Below, piece after piece: positions 8,822 through 20,646 of a stretch of 64,000 nt of DNA (positions are counted from its first letter, which is position 1; each line of letters opens with the position of its first letter). This stretch comes from Ustilago trichophora (Eukaryota > Basidiomycota > Ustilaginomycetes > Ustilaginales > Ustilaginaceae): the NCBI GenBank assembly GCA_900323505.1, contig OOIN01000003.1:2108001-2172000 (forward strand), written 5' to 3'. The notes beneath the pieces are model-generated. The model searched no databases. It worked only from the letters and a program-made list of their open reading frames with translations, and had not been told where the DNA came from. Both the position numbers and the translations under genes were made by a program.

Positions 8822-11779
8822 TCACGGAATGGCAACGACAATCACGACCACCACAACAGTGGCGAGCGTGTTGAGCGCCATGATGCGGAGCGCCTTCATC
8901 TGCTGTGCGCGTCGAACGCGTTCATCGAGCACACGCTCAGTGCCCACTGCGAATCCAGTACCACGCTGTATGGCTGTCCACAGACGTTCTTTGAACGAGG
9001 TTGACTGCGATTCATCGTAGGCTCGCTTGGGTGCAGAGGGTGCTGCGGCGATGGGTCCTACGGCGGTGGTGCTGGTAGTGGCAGATAGACGCGATTTTCG
9101 GCTTGCTGGCAGCGAGAAGAGCAACGGTCGCGCAGAGGACGCCAGATCAACGCTGACCGCAGAGGGTGCTGACCATGGCGCAATATCGCGAGGGTTGAGT
9201 GGCGACTTGGGCAGAACGGTAGGTTCCGGCAACGTGGGGAGTGCAAGGTCCTCCTTCTCCATGTCGGCATCGTCGGAGCGTTCGCGAGTCGGTGAACTGA
9301 GCTCCATGCCTTGCAGCTGCGCCTGCATGCGATTGCTCGACTTGAGTGGCAGCAATGCGTGCGCCAATGACTTGCGTCGTGTGACCGGAGGAGGCGAGCT
9401 ATGAGTAGATGCACCGGCAACAGGGCCTGCAGCCCCTTCAAGTGGGGCGGTGGCAAAAGTCGGAGAGCCAATTCTTGCGGCGAGCTCAGGGTCGAACAAC
9501 AGAGCATCACGGGTGAGCACGGGTGCGTCGACGCGCTCTTCTGCGAGGTCGTTTCCCGACGCTGTGACGATGCCAATGGAGAAGTTGAACAGCGGCACAC
9601 GCTTTTGCCTCATCAAAGCTGGTGCTGATGGGCTGTTGCCACTGCCGACAACGGCATCTGCTTGGCGGAGGTCGTTGAGCGAGTTGCCTGCACGATCGAG
9701 ACTTGGTCGTACCGAGTTGGCAGCAAGATCCAGCACCGAAAACGCGGCCGATGGACGACCAACTGCCTCAGTAGCGCCGATCATGGCTGAAGGCCTTCGT
9801 AGGGTGTGCATAATGACGGCCGCTGGCATGGTGAGTGCCGAATCCCTCTCGATGGACAAGGGTGATGCCAAGCCTAAAATGACGTTGGAAGGCGCAAACG
9901 ACTGCTCAAAAGACACCTTTGCCGACAGAGCAGCCTCGGTGACTTCAGACTTGGATCGCTGTCGACCCTCTTCGAGATGTCGCAAACCTCGAATGTCGGA
10001 GCTAGATCGCTGCCTCTTGTGCTTGTCCTTCTTCTGGCCGGTGATGCCGGTGAGAATGTCGGCGATCTCGGGGGCCATCCAGCGGTTAGTATCTTGCTCG
10101 GCATCCAAGTCTCGCTCGTCGACAGCCGCCTGCAGCTCGGCCAGGTCGAAACCAACCACATCCTCGCCAGAGATGCGCGAGCGAATCTCTTCGCGTTCGC
10201 GCTCCTCCTCTTCATCCGGCTCTCGATTGCCACGCAGTGTAAGCCACACACAGAGACCGGAAAAATAGGCGAGAATGTAACCGAGGCCGGCACACCAGAT
10301 CGGAGCGGTCAAGAGTCGCCACCATCGCACGATCTCACCGGTTCCGTGGTTGGCGCGAGGTGCGAGAGGAGAAGGCGTCACGATCAGCAGGATGCTGAAG
10401 ACGAGGGCGATGATGGTGCAAACAACGCCGACCAACAGACGCCCACGCTTCGTGTTGGGGCTGAGGTTTCGAGCCACCGAGATAAAGAAGAACGGAACGA
10501 CGTGCTGCGACATGTAGGCATAGACTGCCTCTGCGATGGGGGCAAGCACATCGGGGTGGGTCGAAAAGTCGCATTCGGCCAGTGAAAGTTGCAGGTCACT
10601 CTCGGAGATGAGGCCGACGTCGACCATCCAGCGCAAACGTGGCATCTTGTCGTTGTTCGAGGAACCTAATTGGAGAGCTGGGGTTTCAGCACCGCCAGCA
10701 GCAGTGTCGGACGACGAACCCGAGTCGCGCTTTCTTCTGTTCTTGCGAGAGCTGGGAAGGATGCAGACACGTTGCGAACAGAGGTAACGATGAACCATAC
10801 GGTCGAATTCGACACGAAGTGGTTGCGTCTCTGGTTTGAGGCCAAGGTCTGTCGGCTTGAGTCGAGCAAGAACTTCGCGCTCGACTTCCTCTGGGATCTC
10901 GACCTCTTCATTGGCAACGTCGCCACCCTGAAGCAAGACGTCCATGGCGGTCAAGTCGGAAGAAACACGGGTCCTGCACTGTCGTCGGACGTAGGCACGC
11001 ACTGCGGCTTTGCAAGTGGCGGGATCGGGGCTCTTGAGGCGATCTGCACGAGACTGATCTCTAAATTTGGTGAGGTAGCGCTCGTAGGCGACCAAGAAGT
11101 CGAGTGCATCGACTTCATCATAATGCAATCGTTGGGCTACTTGCTTTTCCTTGATCAGATGTGGTGAAGGTGGCGATGTGGAGAGGTCGAGGTTGAGATC
11201 AAAGTCATCGATTGCCGAACTTTGCATATCGGAGGCCGGGTAATACGACGGCAAGCGTTTATGAGGTTGTCGCTGGAAGTGTAGGAATGTACGCAGGTCC
11301 AAAAGACTGATGGGTCGACAACTGCGACCATGAATGATGTCGATGAGGCTAACCCCGAGGCTAGTTTTTTGTTCCACCTTGGCGAGGTCGTCGATCCTTG
11401 ATTTGGCTGTAGCTTTGTTGGAGCGTTGCAGGAGCAGAGCAGGTGCGAGCTCGGATGGTCCTTTGGTGTGTGTGGCGCGACGGCTGTACTCGCAGCATTG
11501 CGCGCCATAGCCACAGCTGGGTCCACCGCAGCTTTGAAGTGTGGAAGGGACGGTGGACTTGTCTTGGTCGGCTACGCATTCGACACAGTCGCCACGCAAA
11601 AAATTGTCCTTGTTGGGACCGGCGACAGTGTCCCACTCGTCGGGCTGGATCCAACCAAAGATATCCTCGTCACGATTGTCGGCGTACACGTCGTGCTCTG
11701 TTGCTGAGCGCCACTGAGCAGCGGGTGGAGTGCCGCCAGTGTTGGCGCTGACATGCGCTGTTCCTGCGGGAAGAGTCAT
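8822..11779 (-). CDS. RGS-like domain membrane protein, Rax1-like
   Basis: 985 residues, single exon. Residues about 155-340, continuing after an insert at about 405-435, resemble the RGS-like fold of fungal Rax1 (SLLDLRTFLHFQRQP, then DALDFLVAYERYLTKF). Two hydrophobic segments follow (about 448-467 and 490-515), and a third ends the protein at 965-985. The N-terminus (1-130) is Cys-rich in part, and the 540-960 region is Ser/Arg-rich and likely disordered. Rax1 marks bud sites with Rax2 in yeast; a polarity or signalling role at the plasma membrane is inferred. The three membrane segments and RGS-like order fit Rax1; another RGS membrane protein is possible. A very long upstream gene-free region may contain its leader. 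Confidence 0.6.
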   Translation of the reverse strand: MTLPAGTAHVSANTGGTPPAAQWRSATEHDVYADNRDEDIFGWIQPDEWDTVAGPNKDNFLRGDCVECVADQDKSTVPSTLQSCGGPSCGYGAQCCEYSRRATHTKGPSELAPALLLQRSNKATAKSRIDDLAKVEQKTSLGVSLIDIIHGRSCRPISLLDLRTFLHFQRQPHKRLPSYYPASDMQSSAIDDFDLNLDLSTSPPSPHLIKEKQVAQRLHYDEVDALDFLVAYERYLTKFRDQSRADRLKSPDPATCKAAVRAYVRRQCRTRVSSDLTAMDVLLQGGDVANEEVEIPEEVEREVLARLKPTDLGLKPETQPLRVEFDRMVHRYLCSQRVCILPSSRKNRRKRDSGSSSDTAAGGAETPALQLGSSNNDKMPRLRWMVDVGLISESDLQLSLAECDFSTHPDVLAPIAEAVYAYMSQHVVPFFFISVARNLSPNTKRGRLLVGVVCTIIALVFSILLIVTPSPLAPRANHGTGEIVRWWRLLTAPIWCAGLGYILAYFSGLCVWLTLRGNREPDEEEEREREEIRSRISGEDVVGFDLAELQAAVDERDLDAEQDTNRWMAPEIADILTGITGQKKDKHKRQRSSSDIRGLRHLEEGRQRSKSEVTEAALSAKVSFEQSFAPSNVILGLASPLSIERDSALTMPAAVIMHTLRRPSAMIGATEAVGRPSAAFSVLDLAANSVRPSLDRAGNSLNDLRQADAVVGSGNSPSAPALMRQKRVPLFNFSIGIVTASGNDLAEERVDAPVLTRDALLFDPELAARIGSPTFATAPLEGAAGPVAGASTHSSPPPVTRRKSLAHALLPLKSSNRMQAQLQGMELSSPTRERSDDADMEKEDLALPTLPEPTVLPKSPLNPRDIAPWSAPSAVSVDLASSARPLLFSLPASRKSRLSATTSTTAVGPIAAAPSAPKRAYDESQSTSFKERLWTAIQRGTGFAVGTERVLDERVRRAQQMKALRIMALNTLATVVVVVIVVAIP

Positions 11780-14700
11780 GATGGCAACCAGAGAGACGAG
11801 GCGAGCAGATCGCGGTCAAGCTGAAAGTGCTGTGGTATTAGTCGGAATGGCGACTTAGGTGTGAGACATGTTGAGATGACGAGAACTGAAAGCAGATGGT
11901 AGCAAAGACAGTTGGCGTGAGTTGCTGGATGGAGGTGTTGCTCGATGCGAAACTGGCAGACAGAGAGAGAGAGTGTGTGTGTATGCAAGTACGCACGCTG
12001 GTGCGTATGCTGTGGCTGCGTGGCGTCGAGTCGAGGAGAGCTGGTTGGTGGAAGTGAACGTAGCGTGTATGTGATGTTGTGATGTTGAGATGAAAGGGTC
12101 TGTATGGTCAAGATGGAGATTATGGTAAGTTGATGGTGAAGGGCCAAAGATGTGACAATGCCGTCAAAAAGGATGAAAGTGAAGGCTCGGCAAAGTTTGG
12201 CGCACGAGTGACAATAGGGATACCGTAAGCGAGCGAGTGAGCGGGTGAGCGAGTGAGCGGGTGCGTGGGTGCAAACAACCTCTGCAGAAACGGAGCGGAG
12301 GGAGGCGTTGTTTGGGGAGAGAGAGGTGCTGGCGATGGCAGCAGCTGGGCTTGAAGTGGCTGGCGCAAGGAAGCAGGGTTGAGACAGATTGTCCACTATA
12401 GGTTTAGGATCGGAGGGTGAAGGGCTGCATGCGAATCAAGCACGCAAGTGGTGAGGAAGGAGCCATTGCAGATCGAGGAGAGGGAGAGACGGAGCGGAGT
12501 GGCGCGGCGCGGCGTCGTGCAGAGAGGATCTGAAGTGCAAGTCAAAGTGCGGTAGGAACCGACCGACGGATGGTTAAAGAGGCCAGGAGGGTCAAGAGCT
12601 AGGAAGGGGGCGAGACTTTTGGCAAGGGAAAGAGGACGGGGCAAGGGGAAGCAGCAGTCTCGAATGAATGCAGGAAGAACCCTTTTTTGCTCGCTCGCGT
12701 GGCCGTCTCGGCAAGAGAGTCGATTCGAGCTCTGTTTTGGCATTGACTCGATCGCTACCACAGTCAAAAGACATTTGACAATCACAGTCAGCAAGATTCA
12801 CACGCATGGAACTTTTTGTTTTTGTAAAGCTGTTTTGTTCTGAGAACTCGTTGGCTGTGCTGAGCTGAGCAGAAGGTAAGGGGATGAGCGGAGTGGTTTT
12901 CGCGGAGAGAGAGAGAGAGACGACGACGAGGCAGGTGCAGATGAAAGAACAGCGAACAACGTCAAGACGGGAGAGCAAAAGAGCAAGAAAGGGTGGCATA
13001 GGAACAGGAGGAGGACCAGAAGAGATTGAAAGGCCGGAGTTGGAATCTGCAGTCTTCGGGGTTTGAAGGCGTTGGGCTTCACACTCACTCTGAAAACAGA
13101 TAGAAAAGGACGGAAACGGAAACCAGCATCCAGCTCACTGTCTAGAGGGACAAAACTGTCTACGCACTCTTCACTTGGGAACCAGTCAGATGTGATTGCA
13201 GAAGCCACCATGTATACGCTTGAGTAGCATGAATTCGATGCTGAGGATCGGGACCATGAACAAGGTTGAAGAGTGAACTGTCAGGAAGAAGCAAGGAGGT
13301 CTTGTTTTTAGGCACAACGCTGTGTACGTACTGTATGTGTGTGTGTGTGAGATGCGTACAGTGTACTGTACACAAAATCTGACGGGAAATGGCAATTTCG
13401 TTGTTACCCGCGCCCCAAATCAAGATTTTCGAAATTTCTTTTGTCGCCAATTTCAAATGAAATTTGCCACGCGGCACCAGAGCCACAAACAGATGGGGGG
13501 CCACGGGAAACCAGTCAAAGACAAAGCGATCAGGCACATCGACACGGTCTTGCGCGTGGGAACATCTCATGGGTTAAAAGTACAAATTTAGCTAGCCATT
13601 ACCGTCCACCCTTTCTCAACAATGTGGCATCGCGGCGTTCAGATGGCATCGATTCATGTCGACGGCATCAAGCGGTTCCCAACATGGATTCGCATGAGAG
13701 CCCACGATATGGTTGCGACCCAAGATGATTGCACTCGGAGTATCCTGGTCGTGCAAGTGTTCTTGTTGCAATCATCTGCTTGGCCTCGTGCACGAGGTGT
13801 GATTGCTTTTGCTGGCGTTATCTTGGCGCTGCAATCCCTGTGTCAAGCCGTCGGGGAAGTCCACCAGAGTCGAGACTTCTTCAACTTCAGAGGTTGTCCA
13901 TATCCTCATCCCATTAACTGGACATGCAGCACCAAGCTAGAAAAGAGTCGAGCTGAGGACAAGCGATCGAAGTAGCATCATGTTCTGGGAACACGTTGTA
14001 GAATCTCATTGCAGAAGCGTGTCTCACTTTTTCCAAGGTTAGGCATCTGTTGCAGCGGGTAGCGGGTACAAAAAAAGAAACAGCCTTTCATCCGCGAGCA
14101 GCAGTATAACCCCACACGCCGCGTGAACCACGCTCGGTAAGAAAGATAGGGTCCTAATTGATCGCACACAACTACTCGCCTCGACTGTCTGACCTGCACT
14201 TTGGACTGATGTTACTCTCCGACTTGATTGGCACGCCAGCTGCCACAACATCGCCATTCGCAGGTGGGCTGCATCCTGACAGCTGTCCGACACTTTGCCG
14301 TCAGTCTACAGTTGCTTCAACAATGAATGGCCTGATAATGAGCTTTCAAGCGGAATCCCACTTCGGCGTCTGCAACCTTTTTTTTCTCAACTCCGGACGT
14401 GCAAAGAACATGTCCGGCATCTCGGTCACGCTTGTTCTTCCGTAACCACAGATCCCGACCAAAGCCCGTTCCACATGTGAGTCGAGTCTGTCACAAAGCC
14501 TCGCTTCTATGCTGTTGCCCGAGTGTGTCAATACCCCGCAACAATCTACTCGCCGTTGGCTTGATGACAGTTGGATCGGGTTGAGGGCTGCAGGCCCGAT
14601 TGAGGACAAGTCATTGGATCGTCCGATATGTCTCGGCCGCCATGTTTGAGCTTCGAACGCTGCTAGCACTTTTTGACCTGCTCATTCTGTCGACACAGTC

Positions 14701-15476
14701 AAGTCAGTATGTACTCTTCTATTCCTTTGACGCTATCAATGTCGAGCCGATGGTGACGCCATTTCCCCACAGTCAGTCCAAGATCATCAGCTCAACGTTC
14801 AGTATGCCGATGGTTGTCCCCCTTAAAATGCCAATAGTGTGCAGACATTCAACGTCGACTTGGACGAGCCCGTTGATCTGCAACCACAAGCGTGTGGAAG
14901 ATTCTCAGCGCATCGTACCCAGGCGTCGACCATCCTTTCCCTGCAGAGCTGAGCGTCGATCCTTTCCGAAACCAACGACACATCTGATGGTGCGACGTCT
15001 CGAACCACGCCGACTGAACAGATTCGATCTCGTTGTGGAGCCACAATCGACGTCATCCATGCGTCCAGCTCGAAAGCAAAAAGAAGATTGTACACAGCTA
15101 GTATACTATCCGCAGACCGTGATGTGACTGTACAAAAGCGAGCGAGCTGCCCCATCAGGGTGAAGTGTAGCCAATCGAAGGTCGGAGCGAGGAGGACAAT
15201 AGTGTTGGATTCTGTCCAGGGTCCGAGTTGGAAGCAATGATATTCGGCCGCCGGCTCAGGCCGCGTCTGGCGCGAGGCTCTTGGCTGCCGAGCTGCATCC
15301 AGGCAAGGAATCATGCGAGTTTGGTGTTTCCCTCCACAGGCTAGGGGGTGCATGGGGCTGTGTCTCGTGTGTGCTCTCAACCCCATTCCACCTTTGTCGT
15401 CCAATCCATCTGCTTCACGACCACCACCAACAACTTCAACAACAACCCATAGGAGCTAGAGTCAACCGCAGCAACC
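11780..15476. other. 3.7-kb gene-free stretch
   Basis: No open frame here has coding character or recognisable similarity on either strand. Contents: GA and GT microsatellites (11965-11984, 12905-12922, 13337-13350), a GAGCG/GAGTG repeat at 12226-12265, TACAG/TACTG palindromes at 13325-13371, and otherwise mixed sequence. The first 600 bp is probably the leader and promoter of the Rax1-like gene, and the last 300 bp the promoter of the DUF3074 gene. Confidence 0.5.
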
Positions 15477-16465
15477 ATGGCCGAAACACACTCCAACGGC
15501 AAGCGCAACTACGCTCCCTTTGCAGCCATCGAAATCGCCTTTTCCTCTATACCCGCCTCCAACACCCCGGAATACGCCTCCTTCCTCTCCCACTACATCT
15601 CTTCCGCTTTCACATTCATCCGTGGCACACCAGAGTGGAAAAAGACAAAGGCATTCAACACCCCTGTTGGAGGCAACGTTCAGTGCAAAGTCTTACCCAG
15701 TCAGGTTCAACAGATTGCCAAAAAGGGCTGGCATCTGCGCGAATCTCAACATGGACCCGATTGCGGTTTGACGTATGACGATTTCAGACGCTATATCAGG
15801 TTTCAACACTCTACTTTTGAGAGGCTGTACATTGAGGATATCGTGCTGACAGAGTGCGTGACAAAGGTTCAAGAAGGCGAGGCCGAGATTTGGCACAATG
15901 CGTGTAAGTAGACCTCATGCCCATGCTTGACATGGTCGACTTCCTGGGAAGGAATGCTGTCGTGGATCCATGCTTGATCTTTGTCACCCTTTGATACTTT
16001 GCAGATAAACTACCCATCGTGACGGCCGACAGAGACTTTGTTCAAATGCTTTTGACAATCGACCTCCCACCCCACCCCCATCCTTACTCGGAAGATCACG
16101 AAGCAGCAACTCTCGCTTGGATCCGCGATCCTTCTCGAACCCTCACCCCTCCTGCACCGACGACCGAACCAGCATACCGATCCCTTGTCGTGCTTCAATT
16201 CCCCGTTTCACATCCAGACGTCCCCGAAGCAGCTCCCAAAGTCCGCGCGGTATACTCATCGTTCGAAGCCATCTACGAAGGTCCTGCACCCGAAGGTCAA
16301 GGCAAGGTGGTCAACTGGAAAATGTCCTGTCAATCCGATACAAGGGGAAGGATTCCGACAATGATGCAGGAGATGGCAATGCCGGGAGAGATCGCACATG
16401 ATGTACATGCGTTCATTGGCTGGGCGAACCAGTACAAGGCTGAAAACCCCCCTACAGAGGATTAG
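15477..16465 (+). CDS. DUF3074 / START-like domain protein
   Basis: Two exons: join(15477..15903, 16005..16465), 295 residues. The donor GTAAGT at 15904 and acceptor CAG ending at 16004 restore the frame (HNAYKLPIVTADRDF across the junction). The family signature runs through the whole protein: FIRGTPEWKKTKAFNTPVGG, KGWHLRESQHGPDCGLTYDD, the tail motif MQEMAMPGEIAHDVHAFIGW. DUF3074 proteins have a START/Bet v1-type hydrophobic-ligand cavity and are widespread in fungi. The ligand is unknown. No signal peptide or membrane segment, so it is probably cytosolic. Confidence 0.85.
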
Positions 16466-16614
16466 ACAAACATCATCTGCACAGCTGACAACTCGGGAGG
16501 CTTCACCCGATCTCTGCGTTCCATGGCCCTTACTTTTGCGACAACCAAGATCAATTGCATGTCGTGCGTGATGATGTTTATAAATACAAGATGCTTCTTT
16601 GACTCTAGACAGTT

Positions 16615-18510
16615 TCACTTTTTGTCATCGAGCCCCAACTCCCCTAGCCTCTCCGCTACCGCTGATGGAGTAGGCGGACTCGGCGGCCGACTGTTGCTCC
16701 TGCTGGGCGCGCTGCTAGCCGAGCGTTTCTGGAAGAATCTCAGTGCAGGATGTGCGGATTGTGACCTGTGTCTTCGCTCGTTGATCTCTCGCGGCGTCTG
16801 TGGTACAGAGGTGTACTCGTTCCTCGCCTTGTTTCTGCGCTGACGCATCTCGTTCAACCGATCCCATTCCCGCTCGTAGTCATGCTCGTTGAGGTTGAGA
16901 TCGCGCAGCACTTCGCGCGCTTGCATCTCAAATTCGATCTCGTCCTCTGCTTCGATCAAGCCAAACCGCACGCCGTCGTCGGTGGTGGATGAGTTGGTGC
17001 GCGAAGGGGGATTGGGTGGTGTGGCGCGGCCTTGACGTCCTCTATCCCGCGTTCCTGCTGAAGACGTGGATGATGACGGTCCAGAGTATCCGGGTGGAGA
17101 AGAGACGTCTTCCATACTGCCTCGGCGTGAAACCATCCGCGATAGTGCAGGGGAAGATGAAGAGCTCGAACTGCGCGCGCCAAAGCCATTTCGGAGGAGT
17201 CGTTGTTGGAGGCGGTGGCTGAGCATTTCGCGCCAAATCTCGGAAGAGGCTTGGATCTCACTTTCGGACGCCGCTTGTCGTTCCATTTCGAGCAGGTGCT
17301 CGATGTCCTCGCCGCAGACGCACTGGGTAAAGGACTCTTGTTCGTTGCGTCCGGCCCAAAAGTCTCGCGAGATCTTGGGGACGGGGTTTGCATCTTCGGG
17401 TGTGTACGAAGGAAGGCGCATGGTCTGCCATCTACAAGCACAGGAGGGAAGAATGAGACCCCACGATGCTCGATAGGTGCGCACATCAGAGTTGCCAAGC
17501 GATGGATCCGAGTATTGGATAGTAAGTTCGAGGGCATGCGCCATCTGGATGGCACAGTCGCTGCCTGGAAGTGTGGATGCCCGAGCTTCGGCGTCGTTGG
17601 GTATACGTGCCACCCAATTGCACTGTCCGAGCTGTAGGGCCGTGTAGACGGTGGGATGCGAAGATGAACCGCTGGAAGCGCCGTCCGCCTGCTGCTGCTG
17701 CTGCTGCTGCTGCTCTTTTGCCAGCGCGAGCAAACCGTCGAGGCCGCCATCATCGGCCGAATGCTGAAGACAGCCTTTCAGCTCTTCTGGACCAGCTTCG
17801 AAAAAGACGAATCGCTCTGATGGTGGATATTCCATATAGTTTCGTCGGATGCGAGACTTGAGCGTCGTCTGCTGTAGGAGCGACATTTTGAGCGAATGCA
17901 ATTGAAGGGTGGGGCTAGGGCTGTCGAGCGAAAATGTGATGCGGAGGTAGCCTCCGACAGTGAGATGCTGTGTGCGAACACCGAGAAAGATGGGACCTAA
18001 GCCCTCTTCTGCTGATCGATGTACATGATAGTAAGGCAAAAAGCCAGTGGTTGCGACGGTCTGAATAAAGAAAAGGTTTTTCTCTGCCATTAATGTCTTC
18101 TTGCCCAGCAGTCCTGGGAAGGTCGCCTTGACTTGAACCTTCTGATGATGTCTACCGTATTTGCATCTTTGGTAGGGTGCTGTGCTGTGATCGACGCTAA
18201 ATGAGACCTCAAACTGGTAGATGGAACCTGCTTCTAGCTTGAGGTCAGCCGCAGAGTCGATGATCTTCTTATTGTAGTAGGGCTGGTTCTGTTCGAAGCC
18301 ACCTTTAGGGAAACCAAGTGATTCGTAGCCGACGAGACTGGCACTGAGGCTGATGAGCTTGGATGGCGGAGTGTATTTGGCAGGAATGCTGAGCTGGATG
18401 ATAATTTGAACAATGGCGGGCTCTGTATCTTCAGGGGTCTCGTTCTCTGATCGGACCTGTGGGCTAAGAAAGACGTCGTTGACGGTGGTGCTGAGAATCT
18501 TGAGATCCAT
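16615..18510 (-). CDS. arrestin-like protein
   Basis: 631 residues, single exon, starting at the only early ATG. Residues about 1-410 look like paired arrestin beta-sandwich domains (SLVGYESLGFPKGG, YQFEVSFSVDHSTAPYQRCKYGRHHQKVQVKA in two parts, GGYLRITFSLDSPSP). A Gln run (about 267-275) is encoded by a CTG-strand repeat near 17689-17712. The C-terminus is Ser/Pro-rich with a charged helical stretch at about 520-560. Fungal arrestin-related proteins often recruit ubiquitin ligases to membrane transporters, but I see no clear PPxY motif, so that role is not shown. Fold assignment is by eye. Confidence 0.55.
   Translation of the reverse strand: MDLKILSTTVNDVFLSPQVRSENETPEDTEPAIVQIIIQLSIPAKYTPPSKLISLSASLVGYESLGFPKGGFEQNQPYYNKKIIDSAADLKLEAGSIYQFEVSFSVDHSTAPYQRCKYGRHHQKVQVKATFPGLLGKKTLMAEKNLFFIQTVATTGFLPYYHVHRSAEEGLGPIFLGVRTQHLTVGGYLRITFSLDSPSPTLQLHSLKMSLLQQTTLKSRIRRNYMEYPPSERFVFFEAGPEELKGCLQHSADDGGLDGLLALAKEQQQQQQQQADGASSGSSSHPTVYTALQLGQCNWVARIPNDAEARASTLPGSDCAIQMAHALELTIQYSDPSLGNSDVRTYRASWGLILPSCACRWQTMRLPSYTPEDANPVPKISRDFWAGRNEQESFTQCVCGEDIEHLLEMERQAASESEIQASSEIWREMLSHRLQQRLLRNGFGARSSSSSSSPALSRMVSRRGSMEDVSSPPGYSGPSSSTSSAGTRDRGRQGRATPPNPPSRTNSSTTDDGVRFGLIEAEDEIEFEMQAREVLRDLNLNEHDYEREWDRLNEMRQRRNKARNEYTSVPQTPREINERRHRSQSAHPALRFFQKRSASSAPSRSNSRPPSPPTPSAVAERLGELGLDDKK
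17689..17712 (+). repeat. CTG trinucleotide microsatellite in the arrestin-like gene
   Basis: Eight CTG-type units on the plus strand, read as a polyglutamine run on the coding strand. Length variation between strains would be in frame. Confidence 0.8.
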
Positions 18511-20645
18511 CTTGGCGAAAAGGCACCTAGCAGAGGCGTGCTAAGGATATCGGTGCTTCAATTTGGCCGCCTATGTCTTCGAAAGCATGGAGTCCGATGA
18601 TACCTGTGGGGCTGAGTAGAGTCGAATGGTAAGCCAGGCTGTCGGCCTTGTCACTCGTCCTGCGCTGTTTTAGCTCATCCACGAAGCTGGCTGACTGAAA
18701 TAGCCCAGCAACGGACGCTCGAGTGACCAGGCTATTACCGAGAGGTTGCAGTGAGTTTCGAAAACGTTGCCACTGTGCGTGAGAAAATGTTGGTGGAGAC
18801 AAAGCAAGCCGCATCAACCAACTGACTTGAGTGTGATGCGCAAAATGAATTTTGTGTCGTCTCCGCAATTTTGTAACTTTTCCGAAGCGGCGGCTGGTCG
18901 CGAAGAAAGGCCAAACGGACCAAAATCGACGAAATTCCAGCCGTGACCTGAAAAAGGGTCCTCTCGACGGCTTCAGATTTCACCGAGATCTCCTCTGGCA
19001 ATCAGATCGAATATCCACAGTCCCGATCATCGGGTATCGTGCCTTCAGCCACGTCTTGGTCTTCACACCATCTTCTCAAGCCTGCTGAACACGCTGAGCT
19101 TCGGATACATATCTTCAAGAGCAGTGTCTTCTTTCGCTACCGGTATCAAATGTCTGGCAACTCCCTTTCGGAGTCCCTTGCGACGATAGCTTATGGTCAT
19201 ATATGTGTTAGCATTGCCGTCTAGTGAAAAGCTCTGTTCGGCCGGGAGTTCTTCCCAAGATACTTGCTTCTACAACGCTTGCGTACTTGATGTGACGATC
19301 CAATATTTGCTGCTTTAGTGATGTGCGCTTTTAGTGATGCTGTTTGCTGCATGACCGGGTCTTTATCCGCTCGTAGATTCGCTTCTTTGATGCACGTAGA
19401 CTCCGACCGCATCGCATCTATTTGTAGACGTTGCTTCTCCGAACCCGTGACAAGAGCCGCCCGTGCCCTTCCTAGCTGCCGACGGAGTCATGCTTGGATC
19501 TCACAATGCCAAGACTAGCTTCGCTTTCGGCATGGTCTCTTCCGAAGGTAGTCTACCCACTTATTTAACGCCGAGTGATGCTTTAACCTGTCAGAACATC
19601 AGCAGTGCGGGGTAACATGCAAAGCGTCGGCTCACGACAAGCTTATCCGTCTCGACTAGACCATCTTCTTGAAATATTCAAGCCTGGAACACCCTCTGCT
19701 TGACCGGTGAAAACCCCACGCGTGAAAGTTGGACTCGCAAGAGCAAGACCCCTAAAATTGTTACCAGCTGCAGTTGCCTTTTTGGACAGCCATTTTTCCC
19801 ATGCTCATCTCGTCTGCAGTGCCTGTCAAGCGAGGCCGCGCTTATTCAAAGCCGAGCCCGATTGCCTCTCTTGGCAAATGGAATGGTGGGTCACACCTCG
19901 TTGACCCGTCGCCTTTCAAGTTTGACACCAATCGAACATTGGTTGCGGGGTAAGACTAGTCCGAGAGTGATGCATACAATACCATTAGATCACGCATCGC
20001 AACAATGATTGTCAGCGGCCCAAACCAGAACGGCAAGAAAAGCGCAGCATCTTGTGACAGGGGCCGATTGGGATCCGAGCTCGAAGCTACTGCCAACGCC
20101 CGCCTAGCCTAGGCTTGCCGCATTATCAGAGGCCATGGAGGGTAGTAGAGCGAACCGGCAATACAGTAAACAAATTGAAGAATCGGAGGTCTTTGCGCCT
20201 TTGCATCAAGGAACATCTGTTTTCGGTTAGGAAAAGTTACGAGATGCTGCGCCGTTGTTCGGTTGTATTCCTGCTCCAGGATCATAGTTCGCCCATCTGA
20301 CAGCGATTCTAAGTGCTTGCGTTCACCGGCAAAGCAAGCTAGGCGAAACTGGGCCCCGCTTGCGCAGTTGAACCCACAGCATCGATTCAAGCGTCCATTT
20401 TGCCGCCGACCCAGTTCGAATGGGAGCTTTACCAGGCCTGCAGATTATACGAGACGACATGTCCAGCTTGAGGGATGTGACCGCAATGAAGAAGAGGGTG
20501 TCGATACCAGTCTCTTCCATTGGAAGAATCAGAGGTTTACGAAGATATAAGGGGAGGCCTTTTTTCCGAAGAGTCCGTCATTCCTCATCAAGTCCTATCC
20601 TCCTTTCTTTCTACCCCCACTCAAGACTGCACTCTATTCATTCAA
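18511..20645. other. 2.1-kb intergenic stretch upstream of the secreted protease
   Basis: It separates the divergent arrestin-like and protease genes. Open frames are all short and without recognisable content. The last 100 bp is the protease core promoter. Confidence 0.5.
20546..20552 (+). promoter_or_regulatory. TATA box of the secreted protease
   Basis: TATAAGG lies 95 bp before the ATG at 20647, with a CT-rich stretch between. A clear TATA box is uncommon in this window and suggests strongly regulated expression. Confidence 0.5.
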
Positions 20646-20646
20646 G

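Noticed and set aside
11776..12999. Several minus-strand frames of 130-206 codons upstream of the Rax1-like gene
   Set aside because: Ser/Leu/Pro-rich low complexity over microsatellites; no start context or similarity. More likely leader sequence.
14600..15127. 175-codon plus-strand frame in the gene-free region
   Set aside because: No similarity, irregular composition and no partner exons.
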